Numbered from the stretch's first letter, positions 1 through 8,968 are shown. The stretch: 15,545 bases of DNA from Rhizophlyctis rosea (GCA_027596075.1 JADGJC010000593.1:1-15545), one strand, 5' to 3'. Translations and numbers: made by a program. The notes: generated from the sequence alone by a model not told the origin.

Positions 1-2
1 TG

Positions 3-1036
3 TTGCCGTCTGGATGGTGTGATAGTGGGGAGTGGTTTGGCGCCAATTTGCATGAGATCATGAGATCAGATCAAGGGGTTACCGAGCAGGGTGTTGGAGT
101 TAATGGAGATTGTAGTGGGTGCAGACCACGGGTGCCTGACGAGAAGAGTTTGGTAGATCGGATGATCAGTTACCGAGTTGATTTGGGCTTCGTGGGGGAG
201 ACATTTGAGGAAATGGCGAGTGTGCTGGACAGGGCATTACACTGTTATCGGAAGCATACGGGCTCATTTCGGGAGGAGAAGGGGGCGTACTTGGTGGATA
301 GGGTGCAATTTTGAGAAGCAGTGGTGGGCGCAGGAGAGGTGGTACCGACGGAGAAGCGATTTCAGGGACTGGAGGGATGGCGTTTACCCACGGATCATTC
401 TTTGCTGAAGAGCTTTATCGGGTTCGTGCCCTTTATGCAACACGCCGTCCCAACTTTGCTTCGGAGATGTCTTTGCTTCACCAGCTGCTTGAGAAGGACT
501 ACAAGAGCAGAAAGGCGGATATGGCGGAGTGGGATAAGGACGTAGCATACACTGCGGCGTTCAGGGACATACAGGACGGGTGTTTGAAGGCGGTTACTTT
601 GAAGACGTTTGATCAGGACGGGGTGTTGATCTTAGCATGAAACGGAAGTGAGAAAGCCTTAGGAGTCGTGGTAGGGCATGCGGTGAACCCGGATAACGAT
701 CTTTTCCCCACGGCCGGGACAAAGTACTATCCGGTCATGCTCATTTCACGCGTTTTTCACGGGGCTGAGAAGCACATGTTGACCGGGAAGAAGGAGATGA
801 TGTCGATCTGTTTTGGAATTTTGAAGGTTGGATCACACATGGGAACAAGGCTGGCCATTATCACGGACCACAAAGTGTGGGTACAATTGTGGAATAGGGT
901 TGATTCGCGCCCCTGCACCAACAATCGGGTAGCTTGGTGGCTTGCAATTAATTCAGTCAATTCCCATGGAGGTTGGATGGCCGAAAATGATCTTCCGGCG
1001 GACAAAGGAGCACATGAACGCGGACGCTTTGAGTAG
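3..1036 (+). pseudogene. Gypsy reverse transcriptase (C-terminal part) and RNase H, broken
   Basis: The first codons read MPSG, matching the MPFG motif of gypsy reverse transcriptases. At 171-182 the frame reads Y-R-V-D where the catalytic Y-x-D-D is expected, so the first aspartate appears replaced by valine. A thumb/connection segment follows in two different frames: VPTEKRFQGLEGWRLPTD near 340-400, then FYRVRALY-type residues after about 415. RNase H lies at about 640-960 in the second frame, recognisable by GSEKALGVV, PVMLISRVFHGAEKHML, KKEMMSICF and IITDHKVWV. The aspartate expected just before GSEKALG is missing, and a TGA stop sits at 638-640. A further frame change near 950-965 leads into the integrase. 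Function is lost; only the family assignment is safe. Confidence 0.75.
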
Positions 1037-2915
1037 GAGACCACCAGGAGTCGGAGACGAGGAAGGGATTGACGGAGTTGAGTTAGATGACTTGATCTTG
1101 GAGGAGATCTCGCCGGCTAAATATGCGGTTCAATTGAAGCGTCGGGAGATGAAGAAGAGGGAAGATGCGGGAGATGTGATGATACTTAAGGCGAATTATT
1201 TGGGGTTGGACGGGCAGAGATATCGGACTAAAGGAGTTCAGGAGAGTTTGGCGTGGCCAGTGATGTGTGGGGCGATTATTATGGGGTGGGAGCCGTACGA
1301 TTCAATTACGGCGTTCTTCCAAGGGAGAATGGATCATCTGGACGGGAAGAAATGGACGCAGGATGAATTGGTGCAGATAGGGGAGCAAGCTAAGAAGTAT
1401 TTCGTGTTCGAAAATCGACTGTATCGACGAGGAGGGGGGAAGAAGAGGCAACAAGCACCTCGTGAGATCCCATGGTGCGAGGACGTCATCGATCTGATAC
1501 GTGATTTGCACGGCGTGGAACATTACGGAATCCACACAATGATTCAGCTGCTCTCTAAGCGGTATTTTGGGCAAGGCATGTCGAGGGACGTACGGATTTG
1601 GCTTGACGGATGTGAGATGTGCGAGGAGCGAAGATTGAGGAAGCCCACGAGGTTTCAACTTCGGTTTGTGATGTTGGGCATGAACAAGTTGGAGCTACCT
1701 CGGTTCAATAGATTTGACGAGTTGGTAACAATCGTTGATTACACGTCGGGATGGGGACAGGTGTACCCAGTCAAAGGGAGTACAACGGGGAAGCATGTGG
1801 TTGGCGCTGTGAAGTAGTGGATCCACCCGTTTGCGAGACCCACATTCATCGTCCTCAACAATGCGAAGTATTTGGTTCATGGGGACTTTGTGAAGTACGC
1901 CGAGAAGCAAGGTATTGAGCTCATTCCTGCTTCAGTACGGCACCCCAAAGGTAACGCTTGAGCGGAAACGTTCAACAAGGACATCATATACACCCTTGCG
2001 CGAATGACAATTGAGAAGATGATAGCGGACGGACGGACTGTTGAGGAGTGTGCTGGGCGGTGGTATGACATTTGGAGGAAGGCGGTCTTTGCATATAATG
2101 TGCATGTTTCGAGAGTTACGGGGCTCAGTCCATATCAGATGGTGTACGGGCAGGACCCTCTGCTGCCCATGGACGACGTGACAACCGACATTGCGCAAGA
2201 GTTGAGGGAATGGAGGACGGAGGACCTTCCGGTGTTAACCTATTTACGGGAGTATGCGGCGGAAAATCGAAAGAAGCAGCATGAGGCGACAGCAATGCGA
2301 GAGGAAGAGCAAGGCGTTCCTGAACCACAGACGTACAAGAAGGGTGACAAAGTGTGGATCTATGATGCCCGTGCCGCCAACACCTTCGCGCTGAAGCATA
2401 AGATACTTTCGCGTTGGGAGGGACCTGTGGTCATTAGGGACGTTGGACGAAAGGGAGCATACACGGCTGAGGACTTGGAGGGGAGGTTGTTATTTGAGGG
2501 GAGAGCGATCAACCATGTGCGTCTGAAGCCTTACGGGGAGGGTGTCAAATGGGACGACATTGGGAGGAGACGTGGATTAGGACTTGTGGAAGAAATGGGA
2601 GTTGAGCTTTTGGAGATAGAAACCGGAGATGCGAAGGATTTGAGTGGGGTGGAATCGAGTCTGGCGATTGATGCTTTGGTCATGAGGCGGGAAAAGGAAT
2701 GGTTCGAAAATCGGAATTCGGAGCAATTTGGCTTGAAAGGATTGGAATCGGGTGCAGTGACTGGATTGGGCGGGCGGGAAGAGAGTTTTGGGCGAGGACG
2801 TAAGCAGGAAGAATCTGAGAAGGGAGAAAGGAAATCTTTGGGGATGGATGAGTTATTACGAATGGAGTTGCAGCATATGAGGGAAAATGCGGGAGTTGGG
2901 AATATTGAGGAGTGA
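942..2915 (+). pseudogene. Gypsy integrase with H2C2, core and C-terminal domains, broken
   Basis: The frame begins with the motif MNADALSRRP, which marks the RNase H/integrase boundary in gypsy polyproteins. An H-H-C-C zinc-binding domain follows at about 1500-1640 (HGVEHYGIH then CEMCEERR). The core has IVDYTSGW, with the first catalytic Asp at 1737-1739. The second conserved Asp is replaced by Asn (AAC at 1857-1859, in a VLNNAKYLVHGDF context). The glutamate of the AET segment is at 1965-1967. Stops interrupt the frame: TAG at 1815-1817 and TGA at 1959-1961. After 2004 come TGLSPYQMVYGQDP and an SH3-like C-terminal domain (KKGDKVWIYDARAANTF to NHVRLKPY, about 2335-2530). A charged tail of about 125 residues follows and stops at 2913-2915. 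Lost catalytic residue and stops indicate an inactive copy. Confidence 0.82.
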
Positions 2916-3612
2916 CGTTCCGGGACATGGTGTGGTATCGAAATCCATGTCAAATGGAGGCGGGCGGATCGGATGGGCCGGTACAAAGAGTGAGAGTTTG
3001 GGACATTAGGGGTTGGGCGGAAATGAGTTGGGAATTGGGAAGTTAGTGGAGTTAGTTTTGCGGAGTCTTTTGGGAAGAAATGAGAAACGGTGAGGAAATA
3101 CGGTTGAGAGGGTAGGATTTGGGACGCAAGGGGAGTGGAATTTGGAACGTGCTTTTAGGGACTTCCCGAATGTGGAGGAATTTGGGAGGGAGAAAATAAA
3201 TTTGGTGGAAAACTACGAGGGGGATGGGCGGGGTTCGAACATGGAGTTGGGTGGAAATCATAAGTCGGGACTTGGGGAAAATTTGGTGGACGGAACTGAT
3301 AGTCGGGAGAATAGGGCGCTTGTTAGGAAATACCGTTGGTGGGATACTGATATGGCGGGCTCTAATTCGGAGGAAACGGACATCGTGGATCGGACCGGCA
3401 ATGACGGCTCTGGGATTCACGCAAAGAGCGGGAGGAATGACACCTCTTCGGATACTTCGTCTTCGCACTCACTGGTGAAGGACAACAACATCACCACCCA
3501 TCGAACTTCGCTCTCTGAGAAGTTTCGTACGGCGAACCACTTTTCACGCACGGCCTCCCTCGTCCACAATGACACTGAAGAAACATGTACAGGTGGGGTA
3601 CGCCGTCAATAG
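2916..3612 (+). other. Purine-rich tail of the gypsy element, no recognised gene
   Basis: After the integrase frame ends, the + strand stays strongly G/A-rich with recurring TTTGGGA, GTTGGGA and GGGAATT words between about 2916 and 3300. An open frame runs 3142-3612, rich in Asp, Ser, Asn, Gly and Thr. It matches no domain I know and may be the decayed C-terminal tail of the polyprotein or a chance frame. Strand composition matches the integrase region and differs from the sequence after about 3860, so I assign it to the same element. Confidence 0.5.
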
Positions 3613-3862
3613 AGGAATTTGGGAACGGTGCGAGCAGCATTTGTGTGTGTAGGGACTCGTAATGATCGGGGACTTGGTCTTTCGGGTTTTTCGTTTGAGA
3701 CTTGGTACGGGATGCCTAGATGTGGGACGTCGAGGGCGACACATACTCGGACGGGCTTTGACTTCGCTGATACTTGGTCGGGGTTGCCAGAGGTAAGCTA
3801 TGGGGGTGTGACTCGCTGCGGAGGCACTTGGGAAGCTGTGGGAGAGCAGACGACCCACCACT

Positions 3863-4100
3863 AATTTGTTTAGTTACCACGTGTCGTTTTGCTTATGCGT
3901 TGATTAGGAAAATAGTTATTTTTTGATGTAGGGCTTCGTGGGCGTCGCCACAGGTGGTGGAGTGCTCAATTTGCTTCATTTTGCCTTTTTTAGTTTAATC
4001 GCATGAGTTGGCGTGACTCAGGGGTAGCTGTGCACGAATTGTATATACTTTGGGCTTCGGCCTAGTTCTAATAAACTTTGTCTTTTTCGCATGTTAACAT
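3863..4100 (+). promoter_or_regulatory. LTR-like or 3' untranslated region with G-box, TATA-like and AATAAA signals
   Basis: The composition switches from purine-rich to AT-rich at about 3863. The stretch holds a CACGTG G-box (3878-3883, read as CCACGTGTCG), a TGACTCA at 4014-4020, a TATATA-like site near 4042 and an AATAAA at 4070-4075 followed by a T-rich run. Promoter-type and polyadenylation-type signals packed in this order are usual in an LTR. No direct-repeat partner is in the window, so LTR limits cannot be fixed. It could equally be a plain 3' end of a transcript. Confidence 0.35.
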
Positions 4101-5239
4101 AAGTTCAGTTTCAAGATCTCAATACCGCTGATGCAGGCCCATCCAATGAGGCGTTGCCTTGGTTGCGCAAAAGGACATGGGCCGCATTTGAGAAAGACCG
4201 TGGCTTTACCAGGGCTGACCAATAAGAAATAATATGTCAATAAAGGAGTGAGCGACTCTTTTCCTGGGCAACCGTCACTCATCTATGCTGTTGTCGTTCG
4301 TGTGCTTTGCTCATGTCTTGGGAAGGCTTTGCCCTATGTCGAACGGAAAATCTTACAACCTGGCAGTTAGTAAGACCATTGCCCAAGTCAACCTTTCTGC
4401 AACCTTTCTTCAAAATCCCCAACCCTCAAAATCGCAACTTATCACAAGTGGACAGCGATGTCGAACGGCCCTGCAACTTTAGGAAGAGACTCAATGAGCT
4501 CACCGCAAAGTATCTCAAATACATGCAGACACCACACCACCCACCATCCTTCTTAAACACCTCCAAAACCCCTTCCTAAACATCCCCATCATAATCGACC
4601 CCTTCTTCTACCGCATTGCCCATACCCACGCTTCGCCGAATCCCTATCACCCCGCATGTCGACATCAGCATCCCCATGAGTGGATTCTTGATGGCTTTGA
4701 GCTAAAGCCTACTCATTCCACCTCGAAATTGGAATTGGGGAAAATATGGGTGTGGCTTAGTCCACGCGTTTTCTCATAGTATGACAAGGTACCTCGGAGT
4801 TAAGCGAAGCTCGATCAAAACATCTGGTGGCACAGTCTACCTCCAAAATTGGTTGCACAGTGAGGCTCTGGCGTTAGGCAAATGACACCAAAGTGTCACC
4901 ATGGTAGGGCCCATGCTTTGCTGAGTCAGCATTCCGTCCTAGCTGAGTCATTTGCTGAGTCAGCGTCTCGTCATTGTTGGCATCAGCACAGCACAGACAC
5001 ACTCAGCATTGGGGCCACCTTCTCGCGATGTAGTGTTGTCACCATCAGGTCCCTTTTGAGTCACTGCTGCTGTGAAGTGATGCAGGTAGCAATCAACCGC
5101 ATGAGTTGGAAAGTTTGATGTGGTTGTGAGGCCAGAGCATTCAAACACACCTCCTCCTGGTTTGAGTCGTTTAGCTCACGAAGCCCAAATCATAGCTAGC
5201 CGTTAGCTATCCCGCCCCGCAATTGCCGCAGTCACAAAT
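4101..5239. other. Region without a supported gene
   Basis: I see no protein family here. Open frames are short and lack domain-like motifs. Notable content is a 6-bp inverted repeat, TGACAC/GTGTCA with a 4-base loop at 4883-4898, a cluster of TGAGTCA heptamers at 4922-5063, and two copies of the palindrome TAGCTA at 5193-5198 and 5204-5209, just upstream of the nucleotidyltransferase-like gene. Part of it may serve as that gene's upstream region. Confidence 0.4.
4922..5063. promoter_or_regulatory. Cluster of four TGAGTCA (GCN4/AP-1-type bZIP) sites
   Basis: The heptamer TGAGTCA occurs at 4922-4928, 4944-4950, 4956-4962 and 5057-5063, three of them within 41 bases. Two lie in the context GCTGAGTCAGC. 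TGA(G/C)TCA is the core bound by bZIP factors such as yeast Gcn4 and its relatives in plants and animals. The sites are about 250-390 bases upstream of the likely start codon at 5309. Binding is inferred only from the motif. Confidence 0.4.
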
Positions 5240-5308
5240 GTGGCACAGCGAGGGATCATAAATGTCAAGTGCCCACTTCTGGCTCCATTTCCCGACCTCC
5301 CTGCGAAA

Positions 5309-5907
5309 ATGCCTCGGGTCTTCACAGAATCGGAAATGCGCGAATATCTAACCGAGGTCGGGACATCCATTGCGACGAAAAGGGCTTGTTCAGTGGTGGT
5401 AATTGGAGGTGCGGTCAGCGTGCTCGTGTTGAGAAACAGGGACAGCACGGAGGACATCGACATTATCACATTTCACCTCGACAAGAAACAATCAAAGGCC
5501 CTCTTCGATGCGGCGAAGAAGGTCGCGGAAGAGCGTCAACTGCGACAAGACTGGATCAACAACAATGTAGATGCGTTTTACGATAGTCTGCACCCCATTG
5601 TCCGCAATTCAGTAAAAGCTGAAAATCTTATCGGAGTTTTTGGTAGGTTTGGGATCAAGCGCCTCATTGCCAACTGCCCAAATAACGTTTTCTTCCCATA
5701 GGAAATCTCACTGTTTATGCTGCCGATGTTGGAGCAAGTGTTTTAGCTAAGCTCAAACGATTTCGCAAACATGATGAAGGAGATGTCATTGCGCTTATTC
5801 AATGGCAGCAAGCAAAGGAGTTCTGGAAATTTGAAGAATGGTGCCAAAAACTTTCAGTCAACCCGGAAGATATACTGTATAGTCGTTTTGAAGCATGTTG
5901 GAGGTAA
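5309..5907 (+). CDS. Nucleotidyltransferase-fold protein, AbiEii/DUF6036-like, two exons
   Basis: Exon 1 runs from an ATG at 5309 (context AAAATGCC) to 5642. Exon 2 runs from 5702 to a TAA at 5905-5907. Splicing at 5643-5701 gives about 179 residues, typical for small members of this group. The signature is VVIGGAVSVLVLRNRDSTEDIDII: a GG loop followed by R-x-x-S-T-x-D-I-D, the metal-binding region of the Pol beta/MNT nucleotidyltransferase fold. Exon 2 supplies the expected C-terminal helix with KLKRFRKHDEGD, a Lys and Asp pattern also seen in AbiEii-type proteins. An in-frame ATG at 5240 would add 23 residues, but the later start has the better context and begins just before the fold. GAGGTAAGC at the end (5901-5909) could be a splice donor instead of a stop, so a third exon is possible. 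Substrate is unknown. Family call is fairly firm; biological role is not. Confidence 0.62.
5643..5701 (+). other. Spliceosomal intron in the nucleotidyltransferase-like gene (59 nt)
   Basis: Donor GTAGGT and acceptor TTCCCATAG. Removing it joins a glycine codon across the junction (G from 5642, GA from 5702-5703) and leads straight into GNLTVYAADVGASVLAKL, the expected next block of the family. Without splicing, the frame stops at the acceptor site. Confidence 0.6.
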
Positions 5908-6159
5908 GCCTCAAAGTCCGAAAGGTTGAGCAAAGTAGCTGATGGTGTCAACAGCGCAGCAGCCCACATCCTTCCTTCTTCTTGAAGTCGACGCTTCTTC
6001 TGTATTCCACATATCCAGGATCTATGTAAGATGTAGATAGTTTGTCCAACATCACAGCACAGCACACCACACCACAGCATAGCATAGTTTACATAGAGTG
6101 GGATAGGGATAACGCATACGTATATACAATGGATCTGAGATCTCAGGATGAGATTAAAA
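5908..6159. other. Short intergenic stretch between convergent genes
   Basis: This stretch lies between the ends of the + strand nucleotidyltransferase-like gene and the - strand gene that stops at 6160. It includes a low-complexity CAGCACAGCACACCACACC run around 6055-6090. No gene seen. Confidence 0.4.
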
Positions 6160-6690
6160 TTACAATGCTTCCATCAAACCCTTATCAGCAACTATATTCC
6201 GTTTGGCAAACGTTTCAGACTTTTCCACCAGTGGGGACAGCGCCCAATCTGTGAGAACAAATCGCTCCTGCAAAGGTGGCACGCCAGCACACCATGACGG
6301 CACCAACTCCATCCTTCGTGGAAACCGCTCCGGACTGTGATCCCTTCTGAAGCCGCCCCTCGGTAGATCCAATTCGGAAATTTTCCAATTGAAAAACCGG
6401 ACGAGGTCTTCAACCAAGCTGGCGGCTACTGCGTAGGCGATGGGATTGACGGCACACATGTGTATATGATCCTTCGGGTCAGGTATACGATTCGTTGCCC
6501 ACCGCCGGTGACCCTTCTTGCAGAACCAACCCTGGCTCCAAAAGTATTTGATTTCGTTTCGCAGTATGAAGTCCCGTTCTTCTGACGACAAGTACTGGTA
6601 AGAGGGGTTTGGGACCAAGCAGTAAAGCATTGTCGCAATACTATCGATTGGTGTCGGTGCATCAACTTGGTGTAACAACTGACCAACCAT
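6160..6690 (-). CDS. Hypothetical protein, unrecognised
   Basis: An open frame of 176 codons on the minus strand starts at an ATG at 6690-6688 in the context GAAGGATGG and ends with TAA at 6160. The amino-acid make-up looks protein-like, with many aromatic residues. A Cys-His patch (WFCKKGHRRW, about residues 55-64) resembles half of a zinc-binding site, but no second cysteine pair is obvious. I recognise no family. Upstream on the same strand, AAAGGTACGT (donor-like, 6741-6732) and CTGAAG (acceptor-like, ending 6692) suggest a possible 46-nt intron. The upstream ATG at 6788 does not join in frame through it, so it may lie in a 5' leader. The neighbouring minus-strand zinc-ribbon gene is 390 bases upstream. 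It may be a real gene of the island or a chance frame. Confidence 0.35.
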   Translation of the reverse strand: MVGQLLHQVDAPTPIDSIATMLYCLVPNPSYQYLSSEERDFILRNEIKYFWSQGWFCKKGHRRWATNRIPDPKDHIHMCAVNPIAYAVAASLVEDLVRFFNWKISELDLPRGGFRRDHSPERFPRRMELVPSWCAGVPPLQERFVLTDWALSPLVEKSETFAKRNIVADKGLMEAL

Positions 6691-7079
6691 CCTTCAGCAC
6701 ATTGACTAATAAGAACGCATGAACAGCGCAAACGTACCTTTGGTCTCGCGAGACCGACACTGTCTCTCCACTCCAATTGTGAGGGCATTATTCTTGAGAT
6801 GTCAGTGAGGTGAATGATTAATAGCAGGTGGATGTGTCTGTGCTAGTCTATGGTGTTGGAGGGCTTGGCGAGAGGCCTTTTGGAAGGGAGGACGCTTGAT
6901 GAGAAAATTCGAAAGGTGACGGGAAATTGGGGAAGGAAGAGAAGGCTCCAGAAGGGAACGTTGGACCTCGTGTCACCTTTGTTGAGTGATCACTGATCAG
7001 TGGCGGATAGCCGAGTGGCTTGCGCCAGCAAGCGAGTTGCTAAGCCACATTTATGGAAGAACGGGGTGGGAGTTATACA
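6691..7079. other. Intergenic region with overlapping palindromes
   Basis: No gene is supported. Two perfect palindromes overlap: AGTGATCACT at 6986-6995 and CACTGATCAGTG at 6991-7002. They are followed at once by TAGCCGAGTGGC (7008-7019), which resembles a pol III box A, and by a small hairpin, AGCAA/TTGCT with a 5-base loop, starting near 7028. No box B and no full tRNA cloverleaf could be drawn. Confidence 0.4.
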
Positions 7080-8869
7080 TCACGATTCTGACCCAAGACC
7101 TAACCCCTCTAAAAACTCATCAATGATGCTTGCCACTCTATGCATATCCAGATAAGAGATCGCGCAGAGTGCGATGCCCTCCCGTGCGCAAAACTGCTGC
7201 TTGATGGTATCACGGATGATCTGTTCATCAAAAGATTTCTGACCACCAAATGCGCTCACAGGTTTGAAATGTTGTCGACCCTGGAATCCAATGCATCCCA
7301 ACTTCGAGTTGATGTTTACGAAAAAGTCAAAGCGTAATGTGTTTTTATACCGGCATTTCGTAAAGGTGTACTGGGGTTCATATGGTACACCGCGGCTTTC
7401 GAGGTACATTCGGACTAGTCGCTCTCCGTTACTTTCTGTGCATTGTGGGCAGCCAGTGCCCTGATGACATCTGCTGTACACACTGGTAATGTATGTAGTG
7501 CACTTCCACCAAACCTTTCTTTTAGTTCCGAAAGTATACTGCGTTGGGGGAAGGTCGTTGAGCTTAGTGTCCCACTCTCCGCAGACGGCCGGGTGTGTTG
7601 TCGTCGGGTTGTACTCAGCGGTGGCTTTTTTTTGCGAGCAATACGGGCAGCCCGAGCCCCTTGTTCGGTTGCTGACCCTTGTCGGATATGAATGTCGTCC
7701 GCAGCTCCACCATACTGTCAAAGTGGAGCTGGCAGATACGTGGCATGGCTTCAGGCGCCCATTGAAAGTGGGGTGCCATTCCTCATGGTATCCATGTCTT
7801 AAGCATGCTCAATTCCAAAAGACTAATAGGTTCAATGGTATTGGGGCACTTCTCTATTTGTTGCCTACCTTACTTGGTCCTCAGTCAATGTGAGGTCAAG
7901 CTCCTCTATGCTTGTCAATCCGTTGCGCATGTAGGGACATTCTGGGGAACGGTAGCCATTTTTTCGCGTGGCTTCGCCGATCTTTCGCTCCCACCTGTGA
8001 CCGACCGAACATTTCCAAAAAGCAACAAGGTCCAAACCAGGTTTGACATCATGCCCCAGAGGACCGTTTTTCTCCACATCCCAAAGCACAACCAAGTCGG
8101 ATCCCAAATGCAACAGCGAGGGACACACCGGACACGACCTTTGACCCTTCGTGCGACCGCTGATTTCACAGCTCCACAGATGATCGTTTAAACATTTCCA
8201 TTGAACACCCTTGTCCGAAAATGAGAGGTGACAAGAGGGATCCTTCGCGACCAGCTCTGCCGCGATCAAAGAGAAGCAGGCGAGTAAGTTGTAAGTTGAT
8301 GTTGGTTGTCGGTTTACGCATTGTTGACATATGTTCTTCCTCCTGATTTGGTAGGAAATCCATAGCTGCCAAGAATGGGTGTTGGCGCAACACCACATGA
8401 CTGCAGTAATGCAGTTTGGTGGGATGTCGAAGGGGGTACACGGATTCTCCTGGGACCAGTAGGGAATTAGATGTGGATGGACCGCGCCTAGCGAGAGCTT
8501 GTTGCTGACATAGCTGTCATTTGGTCGACAGGTGAAGCAGTACCGACCCTTAAAGTGCTTGTTGATGTACATGGCAGGTCTGTTGCAAAGCACTCCATCG
8601 CGAGTGGCGGAACAAGTTCTGTCGAATTGCCTGACTTCCGGGAGCCAAAGTACGCTCGTGACTCCATATTTGGAAAGGTTGATTTCTCTGGCTTGCGCAA
8701 AAGCACAATCTCTGCAATTGCCCCGTCCTTCTCGAACATTAGCGTAACACCCGGTTTTCTCTGTTCCGCAGATACACAAGTATCGCAATTGTGAGGTGGC
8801 GTTGATGTAATTTTTTCCGTTGCGCAGTAGCGTGAAACCGAAATTGGAAAAGACCGCGAGAACTTCCTG
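7080..8869 (-). CDS. Multi-zinc-ribbon (DUF4379-like) protein with Vsr/PD-(D/E)XK-like nuclease domain
   Basis: Two exons on the minus strand: 8869-7869 and 7797-7080, joined by a 71-nt intron, about 572 residues. Repeated ribbons follow the pattern W-K-C...H-W...G-x-x-C-P-x-C, for example WKCLNDHLWSCEISGRTKG followed by CPVC, and WWSCGRHS followed by GSGCPYC. I count about seven in this open stretch. One has lost a Cys (ECPYM in place of a CPxC pair). The last about 110 residues resemble the Vsr-like nuclease that follows such ribbons: ESNGERLVRMYLESRGV, LRFDFFV, then CIGFQGRQHF. The acidic residue expected before FQG is Gly (GGA, 7289-7287), so catalysis is doubtful. Family knowledge: this architecture is common in giant viruses and some protists. 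No ATG opens the frame; a TAG at 8872-8870 separates it from one more ribbon. Domain call is strong; an intact gene is not shown. Confidence 0.68.
7798..7868 (-). other. Spliceosomal intron in the zinc-ribbon/nuclease gene (71 nt)
   Basis: On the minus strand the donor is GTAGGC (from 7868) and the acceptor CTTAAG (ending 7798). Splicing joins AG to A, giving Arg, and leads into HGYHEEWHPTFNGRLKP, which is the usual spacer and EWHPT start of the next ribbon unit. Unspliced, the frame stops at once (TAG). The donor resembles that of the intron at 5643. Confidence 0.5.
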
Positions 8870-8968
8870 CTAAGGCTTTCTAAACATCGCGGACTTCTTC
8901 GCTGTACCGCACTCCTTGCATCTCTGCCCGGAGAGGAGCTTAGTGAGAATGATTCGTGCTTTTTGACC
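8870..8968 (-). pseudogene. Additional N-terminal zinc ribbon cut off by a stop codon
   Basis: In the same minus-strand frame as the zinc-ribbon gene, and directly upstream of it, the sequence encodes LLSGQRCKECGTAKKS, a clear ribbon end (G-x-R-C-x-x-C-G). It is followed by a helix, a TAG at 8872-8870, and then VFSNFGFTLL, the normal lead-in of the next unit. A TGA at 8971-8969 closes it upstream. The match on both sides of the TAG suggests a nonsense mutation in a once longer gene rather than an intron. Confidence 0.45.

Larger units (their letters stand above)
1..4100 (+). mobile_element. Decayed Ty3/gypsy-type LTR retrotransposon, 3' half
   Basis: The window opens inside the reverse transcriptase of a Ty3/gypsy element. 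Going downstream come the RT connection region, RNase H, the integrase zinc-binding, core and C-terminal domains, a long purine-rich tail, and an LTR-like AT-rich stretch with a TATATA and an AATAAA. RT-RNaseH-integrase is the gypsy order; in copia elements the integrase comes first. The 5' half (gag, protease, RT fingers) is outside the window. The right boundary is approximate because no second LTR copy is available for comparison. Several frame changes and in-frame stops show the copy is dead. The element class is well supported and its exact limits are not. Confidence 0.8.

Noticed and set aside
3619..3864. 81-codon open frame on the + strand and a 105-codon frame on the - strand in the same region
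   Set aside because: No motifs. They lie in the decayed tail of the gypsy element, and overlapping frames on both strands reflect biased composition.
4108..4220. Short protein-like frame after a TTCAG acceptor-like site (contains LPWLRKRTWAAFEKDRGF)
   Set aside because: Only about 36 codons, no recognisable family and no partner exon found. It could be an exon remnant, but the evidence is too thin to list.
6102..6112. TAGGGATAAC resembling part of the I-SceI homing site
   Set aside because: Only about 10 of 18 bases match and no homing endonuclease gene or group I intron is near. Chance is likely.
6692..6788. Upstream coding exon (ATG 6788) for the hypothetical minus-strand gene
   Set aside because: Splicing the GTACGT donor to the CTGAAG acceptor gives a frame that stops quickly. 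The downstream ATG at 6690 is the simpler start.
7003..7079. Possible tRNA gene (box A-like TAGCCGAGTGGC, GTGGGAG further on)
   Set aside because: No GGTTCGA box B, no matching acceptor stem and no 7-base anticodon loop; the obvious hairpin has a 5-base loop.
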